From assembly GCF_001956045.1 (NCBI RefSeq), contig NZ_MRTH01000013.1:62001-126000 (forward strand): a stretch of 64,000 nucleotides of DNA, written 5' to 3'. Under the pieces are notes generated by a model. The model was not told the origin of the DNA, did not search any database, and saw nothing but the letters and a program-made list of their open reading frames with translations. Origin of the DNA: Paenibacillus sp. FSL H7-0331 (GTDB lineage Bacteria; Bacillota; Bacilli; Paenibacillales; NBRC-103111). Below, piece after piece: positions 54,334 to 62,577 of the stretch; positions within the stretch are counted from its first letter, which is position 1; each line of letters starts with the position of its first letter. Made by a program: the position numbers and the translations under genes.

Positions 54334-55851
54334 TTAAGCCGCCTCTTTAGCGCCAGCTCGCTGTTTCATTTTATCAAATCTGCCCGGACCGGACAGTATG
54401 CCTGCCAGAACCCCTATTACAGCAAAGATGATAGCAATCATAAATCCGTGATTAATCGCCGTACCGAGCGAGTCACGTAAGAATTCGCGAATTTCCTGAG
54501 GTATGCTAGCGGCGGCACGGACTAACAATTCGGGATTCGCCAGCGTATCGATTTTATCAGCGGGAATGTGGTGAGCCTCTGATCCATCCCGTATCATTTG
54601 TGCTAGCTGATTGTTTACGATAGTGGCAGTCAAGGTCGCTCCGAGTATACCGCCAATATTACGCCAGAAGCCAACAATGGACGAGCTGATACCGATGTAA
54701 CGAGGGTCGACACTGTATGCAACGGCATTTTGCGCTACGCTCATCAAGGGGCCAACGGCACCAAACCCAAGCATAACCATCAAAGAAATCATATAAACAG
54801 TGGAGGCATCATGAGCAACTCTGCTGAGCAGAAAGGTAACAACGATGCCCATCAGCATGGATACGATGATCAACGATCGGAAGGAGAAGCGCGTCTGCAG
54901 GCCACCGAATACAACGGCCCCAACCATCAGCGAGAACATCATCGGTGTCAGCAAGCCATTGGAGTTCGTGTTGCCAAGTACTGCAACAGAGAACATAGGC
55001 AAATAAGTAATGGCTGAGAACATGATGGCGCCTTGGCATAAGCAGGCAATACTGGTACCGACAATCATGCGGTTGCGAAATAATTGCAGCGGCAGTATCG
55101 GTTCTTCGGCTTTGAGCTCGGTTAGGACGAACAGGATCGTTCCGATCACAGCTGTCGCGAATAAACCGATAATTTGCCACGATGCCCAAGGGTAGCTCTT
55201 GCCGCCCCATTCCAAAGCCAACATCAACGAAATCGTGGAAACGATCAAAAGGAAGGTACCCAGATAATCAATTTTGGGCTTGCGGTCTGAACGTGATTCC
55301 TTCAAAGCGATCAGCAGTACGAGAAAGGACAAAGCACCGAGCGGCACATTGACGTAAAAGCACCAACGCCATCCCCAGTAATCCGACAACAGCGTGCCAA
55401 TCTGTGGACCCGCAACAGAGGAGATGCCAAAGATGCCAGCAAATACCCCGGAAAGCTTGGCAGCCTGCTTCGGATCAGCGAACATCGTGTAGATGATCGT
55501 AAAGCTGATGGGGAAGAGAGCCCCTGAACCGATTCCCTGCAGCGCGCGAAACCAGATTAACTGATCGATATTTTGCGCGAGCCCGCATAGTGCGGAACCG
55601 AGAAGAAAAATGGCAATACCAATTAAATAAAATCGTTTTCGGCCGAATAAATCGGACATCTTCCCAAATACGAGCATCGTACTGGTAGCTGCCAGCATGT
55701 AGGCCGTGAAAACCCAGCTCATTTTATCAAATCCACCGATGTCCTTAATGATGTGGCTGACGGCAGCTGAGGTGATCGTATTATCAAGCGACGCCATCAA
55801 CAACCCAAGTGCCATAGCCAGCAAAATAAATCCGTTCGTCCGCTTACTCAT
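54334..55851 (-). CDS. MFS exporter, DHA2 (EmrB/QacA) type
   Basis: The 505-residue product from ATG 55851 (GGAGG upstream) shows the 14-helix DHA2 pattern and the motif A-like segment FGKMSDLFGRKRFYL, plus motif C-type GIGSGALFPISF/GPQIGTLLSDYWGWRWCFY. It should export drugs or other amphiphiles with proton motive force. Its start overlaps the stop of the upstream PadR gene by eight bases, so the two are co-transcribed and translationally coupled. Substrate unknown. Confidence 0.93.
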   Translation of the reverse strand: MSKRTNGFILLAMALGLLMASLDNTITSAAVSHIIKDIGGFDKMSWVFTAYMLAATSTMLVFGKMSDLFGRKRFYLIGIAIFLLGSALCGLAQNIDQLIWFRALQGIGSGALFPISFTIIYTMFADPKQAAKLSGVFAGIFGISSVAGPQIGTLLSDYWGWRWCFYVNVPLGALSFLVLLIALKESRSDRKPKIDYLGTFLLIVSTISLMLALEWGGKSYPWASWQIIGLFATAVIGTILFVLTELKAEEPILPLQLFRNRMIVGTSIACLCQGAIMFSAITYLPMFSVAVLGNTNSNGLLTPMMFSLMVGAVVFGGLQTRFSFRSLIIVSMLMGIVVTFLLSRVAHDASTVYMISLMVMLGFGAVGPLMSVAQNAVAYSVDPRYIGISSSIVGFWRNIGGILGATLTATIVNNQLAQMIRDGSEAHHIPADKIDTLANPELLVRAAASIPQEIREFLRDSLGTAINHGFMIAIIFAVIGVLAGILSGPGRFDKMKQRAGAKEAA

Positions 55852-56392
55852 GTGATGGCGCCTCCATATTGTTGTTAATTGTACGGAGTCGTGCAATACC
55901 ATCCTGCAGCACCTGGACCTGGCTCCGTATATTGCCGATACCAATCTGAATACATAACTCCTGAGTGGGACTCATTTGGGGGCCCATACGTTCATAATCA
56001 TTTTCCAAACTGAGCAGCTCCGCCTGTGACCGCTGTAAAGCATTGTTTATCCAACCAGCGACCATTTGTGGATCAGCTAATTCTCCAAAAATAAGACGAA
56101 CCATGAAATCAGAACGAAGCACATTTTCCTGAATGTCGCTTTCTAAATAGCTCTGGAATTTCATTCTGCCTTGTTCGGTAATCGAATATACATGCTTGTT
56201 GGGCTTCCCTTGCTGGACAACGCTCTCCTTCGTAATTAATCCTTCCTTTTCCAGCTTGCCAAGCGTGGGGTAAATTGTGCCGTAGCTCGCATCAAAAAAG
56301 TAGGAAAATAAATCCTCGAACTTTTTTTTGATATCGTAGCCGGATTTCGGTTCAACTGCCAAAATTCCAAGTATTACATCTTGACCTGTCAT
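55844..56392 (-). CDS. PadR family regulator of the MFS exporter
   Basis: The 182-residue protein (ATG 56392, GGGAGG upstream) is a full-length PadR: SGYDIKKKFEDLFSYFFDAS, YGTIYPTLGKLEKEGLITKE, QGKPNKHVYSITEQGRMKFQ, then a C-terminal helical dimerisation domain. The longer frame start at 56533 lies upstream of the operator repeats. It overlaps the exporter gene and likely represses the pair until a ligand binds. Confidence 0.92.
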   Translation of the reverse strand: MTGQDVILGILAVEPKSGYDIKKKFEDLFSYFFDASYGTIYPTLGKLEKEGLITKESVVQQGKPNKHVYSITEQGRMKFQSYLESDIQENVLRSDFMVRLIFGELADPQMVAGWINNALQRSQAELLSLENDYERMGPQMSPTQELCIQIGIGNIRSQVQVLQDGIARLRTINNNMEAPSHE

Positions 56393-56427
56393 TAATGATA
56401 TGCCTCCCTGATAGCTAATAAATGTAT

Positions 56428-56472
56428 TATAAACGCATGATATATATCGAGTCAATATATAAACGCATGATA
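56428..56472 (-). promoter_or_regulatory. Direct repeat upstream of padR-MFS
   Basis: TATAAACGCATGATA occurs at 56428-56442 and again at 56458-56472, 30 bases apart (near three helical turns), each in a TATA-rich context 36-80 bases upstream of the padR start. This fits an autoregulatory PadR operator, which is inference. Confidence 0.65.
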
Positions 56473-56598
56473 CACGTATATTTTTTTGTAAAATAAATAT
56501 GAATTGTCCCTGCTGTTCTTTGCGCTGCAGCACATTTTGATAGATAATAGGAAGGGGAATTTTATAACGACAACAGCAAAATTGAGAGGATGATAGGC

Positions 56599-57606
56599 AT
56601 GAGTCAAGCTTCAGTTCAAAATGTACAATTTTACGATGAGCCAGCCATTCAATTAAATGCCGGAGGTTATCAGGCAGTTATCGTTCCGGGTCTGGGTGCT
56701 AATATGGTTGAACTGAGCCGTCCTGAGGAAGGCTTGAGCTTTTTACGCACTCCTGGCACAATCGAACAGCTTCGCCAATCAGGTCAAAGATACGGGATAC
56801 CGCCTTTGTTCCCACCTAATCGAATAGAAGGGGGAATTTTCTCCACACCGCACCGTGACTACACATTTCCGCTTAATAGTTCGGATGGCAAGGTGTTTAT
56901 GCATGGGATTCTCCATAAAAGACCGTGGCAGATCCAATCTTCCGGTGTTCGCGAGGACGGGTCAGTCGAGGTTAGCCTATTGATGAATATGAATCGCGAT
57001 GGTGATATGTTTGCCTATTATCCACATGAATTTACATATGTATTAACTTACTTCTTATCGGAGCAGGGTCTTGAACAGCAAATTCGGATTACAAATTTGA
57101 GCGATGAACCGATGCCATTGGGTGTAGGCTTTCATACTGCACTTAAAGTCCCCTTCCATCAGGAGGGTCAGGAGCAGGATTACTCGCTGCGGGTATCCGT
57201 CGATAAGCAATGGGAGCTGACTTCGGAGTTTTTGCCTACAGGAGTATTATTACCACTGGACGAAATGGACCGGGAACTGCGTCAAGACGGTATTCGACCT
57301 ACAGGTGAAGCTTATGCGAGGCATTTGACCGGGGGAGCTATCCAGCATAATGGATCTGACTTCTATGGAGCGATTCTCACGGATCAGCAGCGCCAGATCA
57401 GTTTGGTTTATGAGGTGGACCCAGCCTTTGGGCATTGGACGATATGGAATGATGATGGCGTGAGCGGATTTATTTGTCCCGAGCCTCAAACCTGGGCTAT
57501 CAACGCGCCTAATATATCATTACCGGATGCAGTTACGGGATTCCAGCTGCTGGCACCTGGTGCCGAATGGACCGCTTCAAGCCGGCTATACGTTGAACAC
57601 CAATAA
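56599..57606 (+). CDS. Aldose 1-epimerase family protein
   Basis: A 335-residue mutarotase-fold protein (ATG 56599 after GAGAGG; ATG 56590 too close). GIPPLFPPNRIEGGIF, FMHGILHKRPWQI, LGVGFHTALKVPF and the acidic residue region DPAFGHWTIWND fit the galactose mutarotase superfamily, with His residues for base/acid. It would interconvert alpha and beta anomers of a hexose. It lies alone, followed by a hairpin-bearing gap and an oxidoreductase gene, suggesting a sugar use role. Confidence 0.85.
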   Translation: MSQASVQNVQFYDEPAIQLNAGGYQAVIVPGLGANMVELSRPEEGLSFLRTPGTIEQLRQSGQRYGIPPLFPPNRIEGGIFSTPHRDYTFPLNSSDGKVFMHGILHKRPWQIQSSGVREDGSVEVSLLMNMNRDGDMFAYYPHEFTYVLTYFLSEQGLEQQIRITNLSDEPMPLGVGFHTALKVPFHQEGQEQDYSLRVSVDKQWELTSEFLPTGVLLPLDEMDRELRQDGIRPTGEAYARHLTGGAIQHNGSDFYGAILTDQQRQISLVYEVDPAFGHWTIWNDDGVSGFICPEPQTWAINAPNISLPDAVTGFQLLAPGAEWTASSRLYVEHQ

Positions 57607-57627
57607 ACTCGGTATAATCTTATGAAG

Positions 57628-57659
57628 CCCGCTGCCGTTGTTGTATAGCCGCGCAGCGG
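57628..57659 (+). repeat. Hairpin with partial resemblance to the repeat element end
   Basis: CCCGCTGC and GCAGCGGG pair across a short loop. The downstream CGCGCAGCGGGACTTACTC resembles CGCGAAGCGGGACCTACTC at 47031-47049, so it may be a fragment of the same repeat family. No T run follows. Confidence 0.45.
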
Positions 57660-57696
57660 GACTTACTCATCGGATATACAAAGGAGGGGAACACTG

Positions 57697-58680
57697 ATGA
57701 CCTTGCAAATCGGATTCGTTGGAACCGGTGGCTTTACGCGTTTTCATTGCAATCTGTTAAGCAAAATGGAAGGTGTGCAGGTTCGCGCCTTTTGTGCAAC
57801 CCGTTTGGAGAAGGCAGAGCAGGCTGCGGCTGATTGGAACAGTGCTGTCGGTTATGACTCACTGACCCATATGCTGGATCAACAGAAGCTGGATGCCGTA
57901 TTCGTATGCATCCCCCCCATGGCGCACGGAGAGATTGAATATGCGCTGATTGAACGAGGGATCCCCTTTTTGCTTGAAAAGCCGCTCGGTTTGGACCTCT
58001 TGCAGCCTGCGGACATAGCCAGTCGTATCCAAGCCAAGCCGCTTATTACCTCAATCGGTTATCATTTCCGTTATATGGATTCCACACAAAGGGCGCTTGA
58101 GCTTTTAAAGAGTCGTACTGTAGGGATGGCTCTCGGGTATTGGATGGGAAGTATGCCGAAGGTTCCGTGGTGGCGCAGACAGGACGGATCAGGCGGGCAA
58201 TTTATCGAGCAAACCTCGCATATGGTGGATTTGCTGCGTTATACGATGGGTGAGGTCGAGGAAGTATATGCAGCTTACGCCAACCGTGTGATGCATGAGA
58301 AGGAAGATGGAGTTACGACACCCGATGTCGGTACTGTAACGATCAAGCTGGTCAGCGGAGCGGTAGCGACAATTTCGAACACCTGCATACTGCCGGGCTC
58401 AGGTCCCATTGGGCTGCATGTGTATACGGATCAAGGTGTGCTGGAGCTGTCCGACAAAAGCTTAAAGGATATCGGTCGAGCATCTGTGTGCGAGTACGCG
58501 AATCAGAACAATCCTTATGTTCGTGAGCATGAAGCTTTTTTTCATGCGGTCAGAACGGGAGACACCTCACGTATTTTATCAACCTATGCGGATTCCCTGC
58601 GGACGCAGGCTGTAACAACAGCCGCCTTGCATTCGGCCGCATCCGGCTTACCGGTGCGCCTTGATGAATTTAGCGGATAA
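57697..58680 (+). CDS. Gfo/Idh/MocA family oxidoreductase
   Basis: The 327-residue protein has the N-terminal NAD(P)-binding GFVGTGGFTRFHCNLL, EKPLGLD with the conserved lysine, and the C-terminal substrate domain (GGQFIEQTSHMVDLLRYTMG with the catalytic His). It oxidises or reduces a sugar or cyclitol. The AAAGGAGGGG at 57680 is a strong site. It is not part of the EPS locus and the substrate is unknown. Confidence 0.9.
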   Translation: MTLQIGFVGTGGFTRFHCNLLSKMEGVQVRAFCATRLEKAEQAAADWNSAVGYDSLTHMLDQQKLDAVFVCIPPMAHGEIEYALIERGIPFLLEKPLGLDLLQPADIASRIQAKPLITSIGYHFRYMDSTQRALELLKSRTVGMALGYWMGSMPKVPWWRRQDGSGGQFIEQTSHMVDLLRYTMGEVEEVYAAYANRVMHEKEDGVTTPDVGTVTIKLVSGAVATISNTCILPGSGPIGLHVYTDQGVLELSDKSLKDIGRASVCEYANQNNPYVREHEAFFHAVRTGDTSRILSTYADSLRTQAVTTAALHSAASGLPVRLDEFSG

Positions 58681-58743
58681 CTCAACAGAACTTCGGACTC
58701 GGGCTAGCCTGGCATGGGAAACGAGAGGAGTATGCTCTTAAGC

Positions 58744-59610
58744 ATGGACACCATTACACATACATTATTCGGACTCACTTTATATGCAGCAGTGAACAAG
58801 GCAGGCTACAGCCGCAATGAAAAGAGAGCACTGTTCGTAACGGCAGTGGGTGGCTCGCAAATCCCGGATATCGATGTGATCTCGGCCTGGTGGGATACGA
58901 CTGGACGCTACCAAATGTGGCATCGCGGCTTGACACATTCCATCTTTCTGGTGCCAGTATGGGCAGCACTGCTGGCGCTGCTGAATAAGCTATTTTTTAA
59001 AACCGGCAGCTGGCGATTGTTCGGACTCGGACTGCTGGCGGTCTGGATTCATGACACAAGCGATCTGTTCAATGCATGGGGCACAGGGTACTTGGAGCCA
59101 TTTTCTTCTAAGAGAATCACATTTGGCACCGTGCCGATCGTCGATGTGACACTATGGGTCATCATGCTGGGCGGTCTGCTGTTCGTGAAGCTTCGCAAGC
59201 CAGTGAAATCTTATCGGGTATATCGGATTGTCGGCCTGCTGCTGGCCTGCCATTTTATCATTCAATCTGTGCAAGGCTATGTCTTATACCAGCAGCATGC
59301 TAGTCGCTATGATCAGTTTGCACTCTCCGCCGGATTTGTACCCGGACAATTCCAAATCATTGGCAAAAAGGGTGACAAGGTTGAAATCAGCGAGGCTACC
59401 GTATTTACCGAGCCCAGGCTGCAGGTTGCCTTGCAATCCAGCGACAGTGCCAATCTTGATCGCTTATTCGCTGACAATTCCAAAGCCAGAACCTTGTATG
59501 AATGGTCACCATTCGTTGTGGTCGTGGATGATGGACAGCGGCTTGGCATTTATGATCCGCGTTTTTACCGTAATGGGCAATCCTTCCTATTCGAATTTAT
59601 TCATAAATAA
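58744..59610 (+). CDS. YdjM/YbcI family membrane-bound metal-dependent hydrolase-like protein
   Basis: The family usually begins MDT-x-TH, which favours ATG 58744 (288 aa) over upstream ATGs at 58714 and 58732. MDTITHTLFGLTLY, SQIPDIDVISAWW, HRGLTHSIFLVP and HDTSDLFNAWGT carry the His and Asp residues conserved in DUF457/YdjM proteins, thought to be metal-dependent membrane hydrolases. Four to five hydrophobic segments are present. Substrate unknown. A strong terminator follows. Confidence 0.87.
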   Translation: MDTITHTLFGLTLYAAVNKAGYSRNEKRALFVTAVGGSQIPDIDVISAWWDTTGRYQMWHRGLTHSIFLVPVWAALLALLNKLFFKTGSWRLFGLGLLAVWIHDTSDLFNAWGTGYLEPFSSKRITFGTVPIVDVTLWVIMLGGLLFVKLRKPVKSYRVYRIVGLLLACHFIIQSVQGYVLYQQHASRYDQFALSAGFVPGQFQIIGKKGDKVEISEATVFTEPRLQVALQSSDSANLDRLFADNSKARTLYEWSPFVVVVDDGQRLGIYDPRFYRNGQSFLFEFIHK

Positions 59611-59614
59611 ATGC

Positions 59615-59653
59615 AAAACCGACCACCTCCGAAAATGCGGAGCGGTCGGTTTT
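59615..59653. terminator. Bidirectional terminator
   Basis: AAAACCGACCACCTCCG pairs with CGGAGCGGTCGGTTTT with one mismatch around loop AAAATG, and has A and T tracts at both ends, between convergent genes. Confidence 0.9.
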
Positions 59654-59682
59654 GTTCATTTATCCGTAAACAGCGTGTATGC

Positions 59683-60774
59683 TTATGTATACTGATTGTG
59701 ATTGACTTTATTTTTTGCCAGCTTCAAGTATCCGTTAACGTTCAGCAGCTCACTTTCATCTACGAAGCGCAATTTAATCGGGCCGGCGGCTTCAATAATA
59801 TAGGAACGAAGTGCTGCCGCTCCTCCCCCGATTACATAAAAGCATTGAATATCAGGATGTTTTTTCCAGCGCTTTTTGATCAGGTCCACGATTTTGTTGG
59901 CAGCTCGGCTGAAGTACAGATCGACCACCTGCTTCATGCTGGATTGCCCTTCACCGATGCGCCGAATCGTAAAATCATTTTTTTTGATCCGTTGGACCAG
60001 CTTGGCGCGGCTTGGAAACCGATATCCGTATTGATCCTCTACATCGCGAATAATGCTATCCAAATAGGTAGCCATCCCAATCTGCTCTCCTGTGCTGAAC
60101 TGATTGTCGATGCTCATTTTATTAATGACAGGAAAATCAGTAGTCAAGGCGCCGATCTCGCAAATGCCGATGCACCCCTGATGCAGCTCCTCATCCCGAA
60201 CCTGCAGGTTATCATGTGTGGCCATGTGAAATAACGCCGCTGCACCTTCAATAGAAATGACCGCGCGGCGGATCGATACTTTAACTTTTCGATTTCGCAG
60301 GGTAGGTGTGGTCAGGAAGGTGACTTCATGTTCGCCAACAAGCCTATCCTCGAACATTTTATTGTAATAGGAATAGCTGCGTACAGGAAGGCCGGTTCCC
60401 AGCGTGTATTCGACTTCCTCAATGTTGCCGTAGCCGCTGTTGGTAACGGATTGACTGACAATACCAGCATACGCGAGAGCGGTTAAGGCTACGATCAGAG
60501 ACTGATCAGAAACTGCTTTATTGTCGGTCTCCTCAAGCTCCATGCTGTCCTCGTTCTCCATAGCAAGTAAGCCAACAAAATAACGCTGGCTGTTCTTGGA
60601 CAGCCGAGGACTGTGAACCACGACATCAAGCGCTTTTAACGGTGAATCCTCTTCTTGTAAAATGTGTCGTTCATAACCTGGAGCAACAATATTTTGAATT
60701 ACTAGTGGCTCGCGTACTCCGTCTAATACTACCTTGATACTGTCATTGCCGATATCTATACCAGCCAACTTCAT
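59683..60774 (-). CDS. Chromosomal ParM/StbA-like actin-like protein
   Basis: The 363-residue product has actin-family ATP-binding motifs: phosphate-1 GIDIGNDSIKVVL, phosphate-2 GICEIGALTTDFPVI, and adenosine motif FYVIGGGAAALRSY. It resembles the ParM/StbA and Alp proteins that segregate plasmids, but no DNA-binding partner (ParR) or centromere repeats are visible, so it may have a cell-structure role. AGTCAGATC precedes the ATG weakly (GGAGGAGTCAGATCA on the minus strand). It is divergent from an M23 peptidase-bactofilin pair, another cell-shape set. Confidence 0.85.
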   Translation of the reverse strand: MKLAGIDIGNDSIKVVLDGVREPLVIQNIVAPGYERHILQEEDSPLKALDVVVHSPRLSKNSQRYFVGLLAMENEDSMELEETDNKAVSDQSLIVALTALAYAGIVSQSVTNSGYGNIEEVEYTLGTGLPVRSYSYYNKMFEDRLVGEHEVTFLTTPTLRNRKVKVSIRRAVISIEGAAALFHMATHDNLQVRDEELHQGCIGICEIGALTTDFPVINKMSIDNQFSTGEQIGMATYLDSIIRDVEDQYGYRFPSRAKLVQRIKKNDFTIRRIGEGQSSMKQVVDLYFSRAANKIVDLIKKRWKKHPDIQCFYVIGGGAAALRSYIIEAAGPIKLRFVDESELLNVNGYLKLAKNKVNHNQYT

Positions 60775-60989
60775 TGATCTGACTCCTCCAATCGTTTCCC
60801 AACGAATTACTTTAGTACTAGAATTCGATTTGTTTCCACAAAATCCCTTCGTACTTTAGAACCATTTTCCAGGGAAGGCTGCAAGCATGCAGGGTTATGA
60901 AGCGGATTTGACGAATAAGAACGTAGATTTAATCGAAATTTGTTGGTGAATATTACTTGATGAGCGTGAATCTTGCAAAAGGAGCCAAT

Positions 60990-61952
60990 ATGAAACTGGG
61001 ATGGGGAAGTAAAAAGTTTACATTAGTCATAATTCCGGATGCGAACCGTTCCGTTCGCCAGTTTGAGATGCTGAATTCGATACCTTACATTGCTGCGACC
61101 GCTGTCTTTGTCCTGATTCTCGTTACTTTAGTACTATTTTTCTTTCAGGGACGAACAGCCGTTATCGCAGACCAATTGAAGGTTAAGATCGATAGTCAGG
61201 AGCTGGTGTATACCCATACGGTGGAGGATAAGAATGAAACGATTGAGCAGCTTCAGAATGAAGTGATCAAGCTATCCCAGCAAACCTCGGAAATGAAAGC
61301 CAGAATCGATGATATTCGCAAAATGGAGGACGAGGTACGTTCGATTACGGGTTCCACCAAAATAGTAGCAGCGGCTGAAGGCACAAACACCCTTGATAGT
61401 GCAATGGGGGGAATCAGTCATCCCGCTACGAATAACGATGTGAACGAGCTGCTCAGTCAAACCAAAACACAATTAAGCGATATGGATCTTGAACTGGCAG
61501 CCCTACAGCAAAGTATTACCGATACGAAGCATAAAGCATTGGCTATTAAGGAGCAGCTTCGCGTGACGCCTAACATATGGCCTGTAGACAGCCATCGAAT
61601 CACGTCAAGCTTTGGTTTGCGGCAGGACCCCTTTACACGTCGTCCGAGCTTTCACAGCGGCTACGATATTAGCGCACCTGCTAATTCAGAGGTTTCAGTT
61701 ACAGCAGATGGTATCGTACGTATCACTGGCAGTGATTCAGAGAGAGGCAATCATATTGTGGTTGACCATTCGAATGGCTTGCAAACCATGTACATGCATC
61801 TTAATAAAATCCTCGTGCAAAAAAATGATTCGGTTCAAAAAGGACAGCTGATTGGACTTGTCGGATCAACAGGCAGAAGCACAGGCTACCATTTGCATTA
61901 TGAGGTTTTACAGAATGGTGTCAGTGTCGATCCACTGCCTTATCTCAAATAA
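60990..61952 (+). CDS. M23 family (LytM) peptidoglycan endopeptidase, membrane-anchored
   Basis: From ATG 60990 (AAAAGGAG upstream) the 320-residue protein has a short cytoplasmic start, one membrane helix (IPYIAATAVFVLILVTLVLFFF), a coiled coil of about 60 residues (VEDKNETIEQLQNEVIKLSQ), and a C-terminal LytM domain with RPSFHSGYDIS (H-x3-D) and HLHYEV (H-x-H) zinc ligands. It cleaves peptide cross-links of the wall. It is followed 20 bases later by a bactofilin, a pair also known in shape-control loci such as Helicobacter csd1-ccmA. Confidence 0.92.
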   Translation: MKLGWGSKKFTLVIIPDANRSVRQFEMLNSIPYIAATAVFVLILVTLVLFFFQGRTAVIADQLKVKIDSQELVYTHTVEDKNETIEQLQNEVIKLSQQTSEMKARIDDIRKMEDEVRSITGSTKIVAAAEGTNTLDSAMGGISHPATNNDVNELLSQTKTQLSDMDLELAALQQSITDTKHKALAIKEQLRVTPNIWPVDSHRITSSFGLRQDPFTRRPSFHSGYDISAPANSEVSVTADGIVRITGSDSERGNHIVVDHSNGLQTMYMHLNKILVQKNDSVQKGQLIGLVGSTGRSTGYHLHYEVLQNGVSVDPLPYLK

Positions 61953-61972
61953 TCCAGCCTGAAAGGGGAACG

Positions 61973-62410
61973 ATGATGTTTAAAGGTAAGAAGCACGCGC
62001 ACGGTATACATGCGACGGATACATTAATCGGTGAGGGAACCTTGTTTGAAGGCAGGATCAAGTCAGAGGCAAGCATCCGCATTGAAGGACAGGTAACCGG
62101 CGATGTGGATTGCGCAGGCGATGTGACCATTGGCGAGAAGGGCATCGTGAAGTCCAACGTGATTGCACGCAACGTCATACTGGCTGGCACCGTCAATGGA
62201 AACGTCCTATGCAAAGGCAAGCTGACAATCCACGCCACCGGCAAGTTGTATGGGAACACGACAGCCCAATCACTCGTTATAGCGGAAGGCGGTTTGTTCC
62301 AGGGAATGAGCAAAATGGATAGTACCGAATCGAACTCTATAGAGATGTCTGCTCCTTCTAAACAGACGGAATCGGTCACAGCAGCACCTACCGTTATCAC
62401 ATGGCAATAG
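61973..62410 (+). CDS. Bactofilin
   Basis: The 145-residue protein shows the bactofilin beta-helix core (LIGEGTLFEGRIKSEASIRI, EGQVTGDVDCAGDVTIGEKG, VNGNVLCKGKLTIHATGKLY) with hydrophobic residues spaced regularly along the solenoid, and short flexible ends. It polymerises without nucleotide and scaffolds wall enzymes; here the partner is the M23 peptidase upstream. ATG 61973 or 61976 follow AAAGGGGA. Confidence 0.93.
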   Translation: MMFKGKKHAHGIHATDTLIGEGTLFEGRIKSEASIRIEGQVTGDVDCAGDVTIGEKGIVKSNVIARNVILAGTVNGNVLCKGKLTIHATGKLYGNTTAQSLVIAEGGLFQGMSKMDSTESNSIEMSAPSKQTESVTAAPTVITWQ

Positions 62411-62430
62411 CTGATACAACAAAAGGATAA

Positions 62431-62468
62431 GCATACAGGGACAATCCTGAATGCCTGTCTTTTTTTTT
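62431..62468 (+). terminator. Terminator of the M23-bactofilin operon
   Basis: GCATACAGG and CCTGAATGC pair with one mismatch around GACAAT, and CTGTC plus a run of T residues follows. Confidence 0.7.
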
Positions 62469-62577
62469 GTTAAAAGTCGCGTGATGATTGAGTTTGAAGT
62501 ATAATGTAGGCTAATGGTGAAATCGGATAGAGGCATGCACAAGAGGTATGTTTCAATTGACTACAAGGAGAGATTCG

